Positions 18,038-26,919 of a stretch of 64,000 nt of DNA are shown here, piece after piece. The position numbers and the translations under genes are program-made. The notes under the pieces were generated by a model, which made no database searches, was not told the origin of the DNA, and saw only the letters and a list, made by a program, of their open reading frames with translations. Within the stretch, counting starts at the first letter, position 1, and each line of letters starts with the position of its first letter. This stretch comes from Halomonas heilongjiangensis (GTDB taxonomy: Bacteria; Pseudomonadota; Gammaproteobacteria; Pseudomonadales; Halomonadaceae), in assembly GCF_002879645.1 (NCBI RefSeq), contig NZ_PNRE01000065.1:84811-148810 (forward strand), read 5' to 3'.

Positions 18038-18901
18038 ATGGAACACCGCAGGGATTCGGCGCCGAGCGTGCTCATCACCGGCTGCTCCAGCGGGATCGGC
18101 CACGCCGCCGCCCACGCGCTGGGACAGCGGGGCTGGCGGGTCTTCGCCACCGCCCGCGGCCAGGACGACGTACACAGGCTGGGCGACGAGGGCCTGGAGG
18201 CGCTGCCGCTGGACCTGGCCTGCAGCGCGTCGATCGCCGCCTGCGTCGAGGAGGTGCTCGGCCGCACCGGCGGACGCCTCGAGGCGCTGTTCAACAACGG
18301 CGCCTACGGCCAGCCGGGCGCCGTGGAGGACCTCTCCCGCGCGGTGCTGCGCGCCCAGCTGGAAACCAACCTGCTCGGCACCCATGAGCTCACCACCCGC
18401 GTCATCCCGGCGATGCGCGAACAGGGCGGTGGGCGCATCGTGCAGAACAGCTCGGTGCTGGGCTTTGCCGCCCTGCCCTACCGCGGCGCCTATGTCTGCT
18501 CCAAGTATGCCCTCGAGGGCCTGACCGACACCCTGCGCCAGGAGCTGTACGGCACCGGCATCCACGTCAGCCTGATCGAGCCGGGCCCCATCACCAGCCG
18601 CTTCCGGGAGAACGCCTACCGCGCCTTCCTCGACAACATCGATGCCGCCGGCAGCTACCACGCCGCAACCTATCGCAGCGTGGAGGCGCGCCTGGCCGGC
18701 GGAGGGCCACCGGCGCCCTTCACCCTCGGGGCCGATGCCGTGGTAGGCAAGCTTCTGCATGCCCTGGAGAGCCGGCGCCCCAGGGCGCGCTACCGCGTGA
18801 CCGTGCCGACCCACCTGTTCGCGGTACTGAAGCGGCTGTTGACCACGCGGGGCATGGACCGGGTATTGCTGAGGGCGACCCGGGGAGAACGGGAAACCTG
18901 A
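18038..18901 (+). CDS. Short-chain dehydrogenase/reductase
   Basis: A 287-residue classical SDR, cytosolic, NAD(P)-dependent. The Rossmann motif is TGCSSGIG (residues 14-21), NNGAYG replaces NNAG, and the catalytic set is Ser in QNSSVLGF, then YVCSK (Tyr/Lys). The sequence after the active site (EPGPITSRFRENAYRAF) resembles the YbbO/retinol-dehydrogenase-like group acting on lipid or long-chain alcohols. The ATG at 18038 is supported by GAAGGAG at 18024-18030; earlier in-frame ATGs lack a ribosome site. It is a single gene convergent with the PH-domain operon. The substrate is unknown. Confidence 0.87.
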   Translation: MEHRRDSAPSVLITGCSSGIGHAAAHALGQRGWRVFATARGQDDVHRLGDEGLEALPLDLACSASIAACVEEVLGRTGGRLEALFNNGAYGQPGAVEDLSRAVLRAQLETNLLGTHELTTRVIPAMREQGGGRIVQNSSVLGFAALPYRGAYVCSKYALEGLTDTLRQELYGTGIHVSLIEPGPITSRFRENAYRAFLDNIDAAGSYHAATYRSVEARLAGGGPPAPFTLGADAVVGKLLHALESRRPRARYRVTVPTHLFAVLKRLLTTRGMDRVLLRATRGERET

Positions 18902-18920
18902 CTCCGGCCGGCCACCGCCA

Positions 18921-20441
18921 TCACGCCGTGGCCTCCCCCTCGACGCTCGCCAGCAGCCGGTTGGCCAGTGCCAGCGCCACCCGCTCCTCGACGAACGGCA
19001 GGCTCAACCGACCACTGGCCAGGTAGAGCCGCAGGGTCACCACCCCGCGACGGCGCTGCAGCCAGCTCTGCTGAACCCGCAGCGACAGCAGGTGCGCGGC
19101 GGGAAAGAGGCTGGTGCGCCGCCCCCAGAGGCCGTGGCGCACCCGCAGCCAGTCGCCCCGACACGCCCAGCCCAGCGACCGCCAGCGCAGATGCGCCAGC
19201 CCGGCCGCCAGGGCGACCAGGCCCATCAGCACCGGCCCCGGGCTCCAGGCCGGTAGCCCGGCCAGCCCGTCACCCGCCACCCCGGCGAGCAGCCCCAGCC
19301 CCGCGACCATGGCCAGCAGCAGGCGCAGGAACAGCACCCGGCGATAGAGCCCGGCCACCCGCTGCAGAGGCGCCGTCAGCGAGGGCGACGCGCCCCGGCC
19401 GGGCCACAGCGATGGCACCAGCGTATCGGCCCGGGCTGCGGTCAGGCCGGGGACCAGGAAACGCCGGGCCTCGGCGACCTCGCCGCCCGCCATCGCCCCG
19501 AACTGGTGACAGACCAGGTAGCCCCGCCCCAGGGCCCGACCGGGCCCGGTCTGCACCCACTCCACCACCTGCAGCCGGCGCAGGGTCAGGGTCAGCGAGC
19601 GGCGGTGCAACAGGCCGCTCATCTGGACCTGGCGCTCACCGTCGTCGCGCAGCACATAGCCATGGAAGCGCCACCAGGCGGCCAGCACCGCGAGCAGCAT
19701 CAGCGCCGCCAGCGCGGCGACGAGCCCCAGCCCCACCGCCAGCGGCGGCGACGCCGGCAACCAGGCCCAGAGGTCGAGCTGCGGCAGGCGGTCGTGCAGC
19801 CAGCGCTCCAGCGGCCGCACCAGGGGCGAGAGCAGCGCGGCGATCACCATCAGCGAGCGGCTGGTCAGCCCGTGCAGCACCAGGGCCCCGGGGGTGATGG
19901 CGAAGCGTTCCAGCGGCGCGGGCGGCTCGTCCGCTGTCGTCGTCGGGCCGCTGCGTGACGCGGCCCCGCCCAGGCGGGCCTCCAGCGCCTCGGCCAGCTC
20001 GCACCGGATGCCGGGCAGGGAGATGGACGCCGCCTCGCCGGCCAGGGTCTCGACCTCCCACTGCACCACGCCCAGGGGGCGCATCCAGGCCGGCTGCTGC
20101 ACGCTGGTCTGCTGCACATGCCCGGCGGCGACCTTGAACTCCCGGTGGACGAACAGCCCCTTCTGGATCACCAGCGCGTCGGCGTCGAAGCGGAAGCGGA
20201 AACGCCGGTAGTAGAGCAGGCTCAGCAGCAGCGCCACCACCAGCAGCAGGCCACCGCCCAGCAGCGCCTCGCGCAACCCGACACGGTCGCTGACCGCGAG
20301 GCCCGCCCCGGCCGCCAGCAGCAGCGGCAGGTGCTCGCGGGCCAGTGACACGCCGGTGGTCATCAGCGTCAGCCCGATGGCCCAGGGCGAGAGGCGCTGC
20401 CACTCGGCCAGCCCGTCTTCCCCCGCGGCGTCGCGGGTCAT
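18921..20441 (-). CDS. YdbT-like bPH2 membrane protein
   Basis: A 506-residue membrane protein with repeated bacterial PH (bPH2, DUF304) units between hydrophobic segments. The first unit includes RFRFRFDADALVIQKGLFVHREFKVAAGHVQQTSVQQPAWMRPLG, the second VQMSGLLHRRSLTLTLRRLQVVEW, and a third lies near the C-terminus (RVRHGLWGRRTSLFPAAHLLSLRVQQSW). Paired with the shorter YdbS-like protein upstream (4-bp ATGA overlap). In Bacillus the YdbS/YdbT pair is linked to resistance to an amylolysin-type bacteriocin; in proteobacteria the role is undefined. Confidence 0.85.
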   Translation of the reverse strand: MTRDAAGEDGLAEWQRLSPWAIGLTLMTTGVSLAREHLPLLLAAGAGLAVSDRVGLREALLGGGLLLVVALLLSLLYYRRFRFRFDADALVIQKGLFVHREFKVAAGHVQQTSVQQPAWMRPLGVVQWEVETLAGEAASISLPGIRCELAEALEARLGGAASRSGPTTTADEPPAPLERFAITPGALVLHGLTSRSLMVIAALLSPLVRPLERWLHDRLPQLDLWAWLPASPPLAVGLGLVAALAALMLLAVLAAWWRFHGYVLRDDGERQVQMSGLLHRRSLTLTLRRLQVVEWVQTGPGRALGRGYLVCHQFGAMAGGEVAEARRFLVPGLTAARADTLVPSLWPGRGASPSLTAPLQRVAGLYRRVLFLRLLLAMVAGLGLLAGVAGDGLAGLPAWSPGPVLMGLVALAAGLAHLRWRSLGWACRGDWLRVRHGLWGRRTSLFPAAHLLSLRVQQSWLQRRRGVVTLRLYLASGRLSLPFVEERVALALANRLLASVEGEATA

Positions 20442-20974
20442 GGCGCCTGCTCCTCCGGCGCGGCCGGCTCCGCCTCCAGGCGCGCCAGCAGGTGCTGCTT
20501 GACCGCCTCGGCACGCGCGGCGGGCAGGCCCTCGAGGACCAGGTCGGCGCCACGCCCACCGGCGGTGAAGCAGGTCAGGCGCACCAGGCCGAAGGCCCGT
20601 TCCAGGGGGGTGCTCAGCGTCTCCACGTGCTGCAGGCGCACCAGCGGCAGCACCTGGGTGCGCCGGACCCAGAGCCCGCGCCGGTAGCAGAGGTCATGCT
20701 CACGCAGCCCGTAGGCGCGACGCCGTGCCTCGAACCAGGCGAGCACGGCCATCGCCAGCCCCAGGACGGCGATGCCGACGGCCAGCCGCCCCTGCCAGTC
20801 GGCCACCGGCGGCTCCGAGAGGGGGACCAGGCGCGCCAGCACGGCCAGCAGCCACCAGCGCCAGAGCTGCTGCAGGGCCTGGCAGGGGGCCAGCCGAGGC
20901 GACACGGGCGTCAGCGGTGCCTCTTCCAGCCGGGGCAGGCGTTCGGGGTCGAGCGGGACATTGGTGTGCGTCAT
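20438..20974 (-). CDS. YdbS-like bPH2 membrane protein
   Basis: A 178-residue membrane protein with two hydrophobic segments (about 35-50 and 62-82) followed by one bPH2 domain (YGLREHDLCYRRGLWVRRTQVLPLVRLQHVETLSTPLERAFGL). This is the small partner of the YdbT-like protein, whose start codon overlaps its stop. The gene is transcribed divergently from the ClC gene with about 140 bp between starts. I could not pick out a clear promoter in that gap. The function is unknown beyond the pairing. Confidence 0.85.
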   Translation of the reverse strand: MTHTNVPLDPERLPRLEEAPLTPVSPRLAPCQALQQLWRWWLLAVLARLVPLSEPPVADWQGRLAVGIAVLGLAMAVLAWFEARRRAYGLREHDLCYRRGLWVRRTQVLPLVRLQHVETLSTPLERAFGLVRLTCFTAGGRGADLVLEGLPAARAEAVKQHLLARLEAEPAAPEEQAP

Positions 20975-21113
20975 GGTTCCAGAGAGTAGCAGCCGGACCG
21001 CACGTACAGATACGCGAACGGCGCCGGAGCCCCGGCGCGAGCGGCAGCCAAGGCCCGTGGCCGCCGGCGGGCCGGTGCTTGCCCTGCGCGCCCTTCGCGC
21101 CTACACCTTGAGG

Positions 21114-22877
21114 ATGGACACGTCTCCGGCACTCATCGGCCCCGGCCGGGGCCCCCTGGCGGTCGTCCGTTTCCTCGGCCTGGTATTCCTGGGAGCCATC
21201 ATCGGCGCCATCGCCGCCCTGTTCGCCGTGGGTTTCGTCACCGCGGTGCTGGAACTCAACGAGCTGCTGCTGATCTCGCCGCGCAGCCGCATGATGTTCG
21301 ATCACGCCGGGGCGTTGATGGCCATCACCGTCGCGGTCCCGGCGCTCGGCGGCCTGGTCGTCGGCCTGCTGCACCTCGCCATCCCCGAACGGCGCCCCCA
21401 CGCGCCCGCCGACGTGATCGCCGCCGTCCAGACCCGGCGTGGCCGGCTGCCCGCCAGGGCCGGCGGCCTGTCGGCCCTGAGCGCGCTGATCTCGCTGGGC
21501 TCGGGGGCCTCGGTGGGTCAGTACGGTCCCCTGGTGCACCTGGGGGCCACCCTCGGCTCGCTGGGGGCGCGGCTGCTGCGCCTGGGGCGTTCGGACGACA
21601 ACATCGCCATCGCCTGCGGGGTCGCCGCGGCCATCGCCACCGCCTTCAACGCGCCCCTGGCGGGCATCGTCTTCGCCCACGAGGTGGTGCTGCGCCACTA
21701 CGCCCTGCGTGCCTTCGCCCCGGTGGCCGCGGCCGCCCTGGTCGGCTACGTGATCGCCACCAACGTGCTGGAGCGAGGGGCGCTCTTCCATGTCGCCGAC
21801 ACCGCCGTGCCCATGCCCTGGGAGTTCGCCGTCTTCCTCGTCATCGGCGGCCTCGGCGCCCTGGTCGCCGGCGCCTACATGCGCGCGATCCTCGGCGTCA
21901 CGCGCCTGGCCGGCACCCTGCCGCTCGCCCCGCCGCTGCGCCCGGCGCTGGCCGGGGCGCTACTCGGGCTCACCGCCCTCTGGGTGCCCGACATCCTCGG
22001 CATGGGCCAGGAGACCCTGCGCTTCGCCACCATCGCCGGTGCCTTCGGCAGCGGCGAGCTACTGCTGGTGCTGGGGCTCAAGATCGCCGCCACGGCGCTC
22101 TGCCTGGGCATGGGCTTCAGCGGTGGCGTGTTCAGCCCCGCCTTGGTGATCGGCACCCTGTTCGGGGCCCTGTGCGGCAGCCTGGTCGGCCAGCTCAGCG
22201 GCGCGCCCCAGGAGACCTTCGTGTTCTACGCCGTCTGCGGCATGGTGGCGGTGACGGCACCGGTGATCGGTGCACCGCTGACGACGCTGCTGATCGTCTT
22301 CGAGCTCACCGGCAGCTATGCGCTGACCACCGCTGCCCTGGCCAGCGTGACCCTGGCCAGCCCCATCGCCGCCCAGCTCTTCGGCCGCTCGCTGTTCGAC
22401 ATCCAGCTCGAGACACGGGGCCTGGACCTCTCGGCCGGGCGCGGGCGTGCCGTGCTGCGCAGCACCCCGGTGATCGAACACCTGACCCGGGAGTGCGTTA
22501 CCCTGCTCCCCGAGACACCGGTGTCCGAGGCGGTGACCGTCCTCGGCCAGGCCCGGCACGGCGAGGCCTATCTGGTCGACGCCGGGGGACGCTACCGGGG
22601 CTGCGTGACCCTCGCCGACCTGGAGGCCGCCCGCGAGGCACGCGGGGGCCCGCAAGCGGTGGCCGAGGTCACCGCCGCGCAGCGACCGCTGTTGCGGCCG
22701 GACACCTCGCTGTGGGACGCCATGGCGCGGTTGCAGGACGTCACCGGCGAGGCCCTGCCGGTGGTCGACGCCGCCGCACAGGACGCCTTCCTCGGGGTGG
22801 TCTTCGAGGCGAGCATCGCCCGCGCCTACCTGCGCCACAGCGACGAGATGCGACGGGAGGAACATGGCACGGGTTGA
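21114..22877 (+). CDS. ClC-family chloride channel with altered coupling residues and CBS pair
   Basis: A 587-residue membrane protein with about 10-12 TM helices and two C-terminal CBS-like segments (about 470-575). Selectivity motifs are GSGASVGQYGP, NAPLAGIVFAHE and GFSGGVFSP. The usual gating Glu of GxEGP (E148 in E. coli ClC) is Tyr137. By alignment, the internal proton Glu (E203) is Val191; the preceding Glu190 is retained. Family knowledge says both glutamates are needed for proton coupling, so a passive anion channel is inferred. Start is uncertain: ATG 21114 and TTG 21108 both lack a clear ribosome site. It overlaps the next gene by 14 bp. Confidence 0.85.
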   Translation: MDTSPALIGPGRGPLAVVRFLGLVFLGAIIGAIAALFAVGFVTAVLELNELLLISPRSRMMFDHAGALMAITVAVPALGGLVVGLLHLAIPERRPHAPADVIAAVQTRRGRLPARAGGLSALSALISLGSGASVGQYGPLVHLGATLGSLGARLLRLGRSDDNIAIACGVAAAIATAFNAPLAGIVFAHEVVLRHYALRAFAPVAAAALVGYVIATNVLERGALFHVADTAVPMPWEFAVFLVIGGLGALVAGAYMRAILGVTRLAGTLPLAPPLRPALAGALLGLTALWVPDILGMGQETLRFATIAGAFGSGELLLVLGLKIAATALCLGMGFSGGVFSPALVIGTLFGALCGSLVGQLSGAPQETFVFYAVCGMVAVTAPVIGAPLTTLLIVFELTGSYALTTAALASVTLASPIAAQLFGRSLFDIQLETRGLDLSAGRGRAVLRSTPVIEHLTRECVTLLPETPVSEAVTVLGQARHGEAYLVDAGGRYRGCVTLADLEAAREARGGPQAVAEVTAAQRPLLRPDTSLWDAMARLQDVTGEALPVVDAAAQDAFLGVVFEASIARAYLRHSDEMRREEHGTG

Positions 22878-24015
22878 ACGATACCGACGGCCGGCCGGTG
22901 TGCCGGGGTCGACGCTGACGTGGCTGGCGCGGCTGTGGCTGGCGCTGCTGTGGCCGGTGTTGTTCGCGGCGCCGGCCGAGGCCGCGAACGACGAGGTCCT
23001 GACCGTGCTGAGCTGGGGCGGCGCCTACGAGCGCGCCCAACGGGCCGCGCTCTTCGAGCCCTACACGGCCAGCACCGGCCGGCGGGTCGAGGTGGCGCAG
23101 TACGACGGCGGGCTCGCCGGCCTGCGTCGCGCCGTCGAGGCCGGCGAGGTGCCCTGGGACGTCATCGACATGACCCGCAGCGAGGCCATGGCCGCCTGCG
23201 AGGAGGGCCTGCTGCGGCCGCTCTCGCCCGCGCTGCTGGCCCCAGCCCCGGATGGCACCCCGGCGGAGCAGGACTTCCTGCCCGGTTCCTTCGGCCGCTG
23301 CGCCATCACCCACACCATCTTCGCCACGGTGGTCGCCTACCGGCGTGACGCCTTCCCCGGCAAGCGCCCCACCACCATCGCCGATCTCTTCGACCAGCAG
23401 CAGTTTCCCGGGCCCCGGGCCCTGCAACGCACCCCGGCGGTCAACCTGGAGTGGGCCCTGCTCTCCTATCGCGTGCCCCGGGAGGAGCTCTACGGCCTGC
23501 TCAGCACCCGGCGCGGCCTGAACCTGGCGCTGGAGCGACTCGGCGAGCTCGACGAGATCCACTGGTGGGAGGCCGGCGATACCCCGCCACGGCTGCTGGC
23601 CGAAGGCCGGGTGGTCATGGCGTCGGGCTACAACGGGCGCTTCTTCGATGCCATGGTCAACCGGGGAGTGCCGATCGAGATCCTCTGGGACGGCCAGGTC
23701 CAGGAGCACGAGACCTGGGCGATCCCCCGCGGCAGCCCCTACCCCGAGGCCGCCCGGGACTTCATCCGCTTCGCCACCACCACCGAGCGCCTCGCCGAGC
23801 TGTCACGGCGCATTCCCTACGGCCCGGCCCGTCGCTCGGCGGCCGTCCAGGTCACCACCCACCCCGACAGCGGCGTCGACATGCGCCTGCACATTCCCAC
23901 CCATCCGCTGAACGCCGAACGGGCGCTGGCCAAGGACGAGGCGTGGTACGCCCGCACCCTGGGCCGTATCAACGATTATTTCGGCGACTGGCTGGCGACG
24001 CGCGAGGGCGAGTAG
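22864..24015 (+). CDS. PotD-like extracellular solute-binding protein (orphan)
   Basis: A 383-residue periplasmic binding protein with a signal peptide (AAPAEA-AN, near residue 40). The spermidine/putrescine-binding-protein pattern is visible: VLTVLSWGGAYERAQRAALFEPYTASTG, WDVIDMTRSEAMAACEEGLL, and WAIPRGSPYPEAARDFIRFATT. The ATG at 22864 has GGGAGGA upstream and lies inside the 3' end of the ClC gene. No ABC permease or ATPase gene follows, so it must use components encoded elsewhere or act as a sensor. Polyamine-type or small organic ligands are typical for the family; the ligand here is unknown. Confidence 0.85.
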   Translation: MARVERYRRPAGVPGSTLTWLARLWLALLWPVLFAAPAEAANDEVLTVLSWGGAYERAQRAALFEPYTASTGRRVEVAQYDGGLAGLRRAVEAGEVPWDVIDMTRSEAMAACEEGLLRPLSPALLAPAPDGTPAEQDFLPGSFGRCAITHTIFATVVAYRRDAFPGKRPTTIADLFDQQQFPGPRALQRTPAVNLEWALLSYRVPREELYGLLSTRRGLNLALERLGELDEIHWWEAGDTPPRLLAEGRVVMASGYNGRFFDAMVNRGVPIEILWDGQVQEHETWAIPRGSPYPEAARDFIRFATTTERLAELSRRIPYGPARRSAAVQVTTHPDSGVDMRLHIPTHPLNAERALAKDEAWYARTLGRINDYFGDWLATREGE

Positions 24016-24068
24016 AGCGGCAGTGCACCGAGCCCATGAGAGGAGCCGACGATGCGGGAGAACACACC

Positions 24069-25664
24069 ATGCCAATGCCATTCCTGACCGCCTTCTCGAC
24101 GCGGCGCTCAACCACCGGAGCCGTTGCCGGCGTCGTCCTGGTCGCGACGACCGGCTGTGCGTTCCCGCCGGCCCAGGCGGGCGACGCCGCGCCCCACCAC
24201 GTCGGCCGGGGCGACTACGGCCGGGCGGTGACCACCGAGTCGGCGCAGGCCCAGGCGTACTTCGACCAGGGGCTCCGCCTGGCCTACGGTTTCGCCCGCG
24301 CACGGGCCGCTCGCTCGTTCCGGGCCGCCCAGGCGCATGATCCGGATTGCGCCCTGTGCTACTGGGGCGAGGCCTGGGCCCTGGGGCCCTACCAGAACAA
24401 TCCCGGCGGCGTTGGCGACCACGAAGACGCCGCCCAGGCCGCGCGGCAGGCACTGGAGCGGGCCGATGGCGTCACCTCCTGGGAACTGGCGCTGATCGAG
24501 GCCATGGCCGCGCGCTACCCGGACCACCCAGACGACGACGTGGCGGCCGAGGGTTACGCCGAGGCCATGGCCGCCGCCGCGGCGACGCACGGCAACGACC
24601 CCGAGGTGCGCACCCTCCATGCCGAATCGCTGATGATGCTGCGTCCCTGGGACTTGATTGACGAGGATGGCCAGCCGTATCCCGTCGCGCACAGGGCGAT
24701 CGCGGAGCTGGAGGCCGTTCTGGCGGCAGACCTCGAGCATCCCGGCGCCTGCCACCTGTACATCCACGCGGTGGAGGCCTGGGAGCCGCGGCGCGCCGAG
24801 GCCTGCGCGGACTTGCTGGCCGACGCCATTCCCGGCGTGAGCCATATCCAGCACATGCCCTCGCATATCTACATGAACATCGGCCGCTACGGCGATGCCG
24901 TGCGCGGCAACCAGAAGGCGCGGATGATGGACCAGGCCGCCCGGCACGGCGAGGCGGTCAGCGTCTATGCGGCGCACAACACGGCGATGCTGGTCTTCGC
25001 GGCCTGGATGGACGGGCAGAGCGGCGTGGCCCTGTCGGCCGCTCGGGACCTGGCCCGCGAACACCCCGCCATGGCGTTCCACCGCGAGCTGCAACTCGCC
25101 CGCTTCGGCCGCTGGGAGGCGCTGCTCGAGCGGGCGCCCGTGTCGGAAGAGGACTTCCCGTCCGCCATGGCACAGTTCGCCCGTGGGCTTGCCGCCCTGC
25201 GCACGGACGACCCACCCGGGGCCGGGGAGGCGCTGGAGGCGATCCGCCGCGTCCGCGACGAGACGCCGCAAGACGCCGCCTACCGCCGCGCCCTGCTCGG
25301 CATCGCCGAGCACATCCTGGCCGGCGAGATCGCCGCGGCCGACGGGCGGCAGGAAGACGCCGTGGCAGCGCTGCACGACGCGATCGTCCTGGAAGACGGC
25401 TTGCCCTATCGGGAGCCCGAGCCCTGGCCGATTCCGGCCCGTCATGTGCTCGGCGCGGTACTGCTCGAGGCGGATCGGCCCGAGGCGGCCGAGGCGGTCT
25501 ACCGCGAAGCCCTGGAGATCCACCCGGACAACGGCTGGTCGCTGAAGGGCCTGGCGCAGAGCCTCGCCGCCCAGGGACAGGAGCAAGCGGCCGCCAGCGT
25601 CGAGGAGCAGTTCGAGGAGGCCTGGGCGCGAGCCGACGTCTGGCTGCCGGCGTCGCGCTTTTGA
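24069..25664 (+). CDS. Exported TPR-repeat protein
   Basis: A 531-residue protein with an N-terminal export signal. The segment VATTGC could be a weak lipobox, but position -3 is Thr, so ordinary cleavage near AQAGDA is also possible. The body is helical with TPR-like repeats: AYFDQGLRLAYGFARARAARSFRAAQAHDP, AYRRALLGIAEHILAGEIAAADG, and AEAVYREALEIHPDNGWSLKGLAQSL. A CALCYWGEAWALGP motif and an HxxH-rich middle (HLYIHAVEAWE, HIQHMPSHIYM) are conserved in this uncharacterised family. The start follows GGGAG with normal spacing. It is convergent with the methyltransferase gene. The role is unknown. Confidence 0.8.
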   Translation: MPMPFLTAFSTRRSTTGAVAGVVLVATTGCAFPPAQAGDAAPHHVGRGDYGRAVTTESAQAQAYFDQGLRLAYGFARARAARSFRAAQAHDPDCALCYWGEAWALGPYQNNPGGVGDHEDAAQAARQALERADGVTSWELALIEAMAARYPDHPDDDVAAEGYAEAMAAAAATHGNDPEVRTLHAESLMMLRPWDLIDEDGQPYPVAHRAIAELEAVLAADLEHPGACHLYIHAVEAWEPRRAEACADLLADAIPGVSHIQHMPSHIYMNIGRYGDAVRGNQKARMMDQAARHGEAVSVYAAHNTAMLVFAAWMDGQSGVALSAARDLAREHPAMAFHRELQLARFGRWEALLERAPVSEEDFPSAMAQFARGLAALRTDDPPGAGEALEAIRRVRDETPQDAAYRRALLGIAEHILAGEIAAADGRQEDAVAALHDAIVLEDGLPYREPEPWPIPARHVLGAVLLEADRPEAAEAVYREALEIHPDNGWSLKGLAQSLAAQGQEQAAASVEEQFEEAWARADVWLPASRF

Positions 25665-25669
25665 GCGGC

Positions 25670-26902
25670 TCAAGAGGGCGGCGTTCGAGTGCCGCATGTC
25701 CTGGCAGGTAGCGTGGCCCGCAGCAGCAGGTTGCGCGGGGTCAGGTCGCGCTCGCAGAAGGTGCCCAGCTCCACCGTGAAGCCGGCCTCCTCCAGCAGGT
25801 GCAGTCGGTCGAGGGCCAGCCACACCTCCAGCGGACGACGGAACAGGTGGCGGACGAGCTCCAGCCGTCGCACCTCGGCCTGGCGCCGCCACCCCGCCTG
25901 CTCGACTGTTGACCAGTCGACGGAGGCCGGCAGCGTCAGCCCCTTGCGCTCCGCCGCCCAGCGGCAGAAGCCGGCGAAGGTCCCGGGCAGGCGGCCATGG
26001 GCGAGGCTCGGCACCGGCAGGTAGGCGTCGCGACCGCGCAGCTCCCGCTGCAGCAGATCGAAGCCCAGCCGCCAGGCACCGGCCCGCTCGCGGCTCCGCC
26101 GCACGTGGCGCGGAGCGGTCACGGTCTCCTGCACGGCCAGGGCCAGATCGTCACGGGAAACTTCGAGGCCCTGGCGGCCGGCCAGGTCGCGGCCGAGCCG
26201 CGAGAGCGGCCGGTAATGCTCGGCCGCGGTGCGCTGGTAGCAGCACGGCGCCAGGGTCAGCGCACAACCGTGCTCCGCGGCGAGCTCCAGCAACCGGACG
26301 TGCAGATCGCCGCAGGCATGCAGCGCCACGACGTGGGTGTCGGGCGTCAGCCACCGGGCCGCGTCCGACGCCAGGACATCCTGTGGCTGCAGGTGCACCG
26401 CCGCGCCCAGGCGGTCGGCCAACGCCTGCCCTTCGTCGCACAGTAGCGGCTGCCACTCCAGCGCCGCGACCTCGGTCCCGTGCCAGCGGGCCAGGGTCCG
26501 TGCCAGGTGCCCCTTGCCCGCACACCACTCCACCAGCGACTGGCCCGGCGACCAGGCTAGCCGGGAGACGAAGGCCTCGATCTGCCGCCACTTGCGCCCG
26601 CCCACATGCTGGCTCCAGGGACCCGGCAGGTCGGTATCTCCAGCCGGCAGCTCGGGCAGCGCCACCAGCTCGCCCAGCTCCACCACCGGCAGCCATGACG
26701 AGAGCGGCGATGCCACGAAGGGGTCGGCCTGGAGCCTGTCGCAGGTCTCATCGGAGAGCGCGAGCAGCGCCTGCTCGAGCCCGGGAAGGTGCCCGGCCCA
26801 GGGAGGCCGGCGGTGCCGGAACGGCAACGGCCGCCAGACACCCTGCCACTCGGCGAGCAGCGCTGTGAGCCGCGTGAGGCGGTCGGCGTGGGAAATCGGC
26901 AC
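25670..26902 (-). CDS. Class I SAM methyltransferase (Methyltransf_32 / METTL25-like)
   Basis: A 410-residue cytosolic protein. The SAM-binding site is recognisable as SLVEWCAGKGHLARTLA (motif I, about residue 120), then VAALEWQPLLCDEG. The family-specific VVALHACGDLHVRLLELAA and LTLAPCCYQ follow. These features fit the Methyltransf_32 group, whose characterised relatives include eukaryotic RRNAD1/METTL25-type proteins; the bacterial substrate is not known. It begins 18 bp after the TudS/DUF1722 gene on the same strand, suggesting co-transcription. RNA modification is a contextual guess only. Confidence 0.78.
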   Translation of the reverse strand: MPISHADRLTRLTALLAEWQGVWRPLPFRHRRPPWAGHLPGLEQALLALSDETCDRLQADPFVASPLSSWLPVVELGELVALPELPAGDTDLPGPWSQHVGGRKWRQIEAFVSRLAWSPGQSLVEWCAGKGHLARTLARWHGTEVAALEWQPLLCDEGQALADRLGAAVHLQPQDVLASDAARWLTPDTHVVALHACGDLHVRLLELAAEHGCALTLAPCCYQRTAAEHYRPLSRLGRDLAGRQGLEVSRDDLALAVQETVTAPRHVRRSRERAGAWRLGFDLLQRELRGRDAYLPVPSLAHGRLPGTFAGFCRWAAERKGLTLPASVDWSTVEQAGWRRQAEVRRLELVRHLFRRPLEVWLALDRLHLLEEAGFTVELGTFCERDLTPRNLLLRATLPARTCGTRTPPS

Positions 26903-26919
26903 GGCGTGAGCTCGAACTC

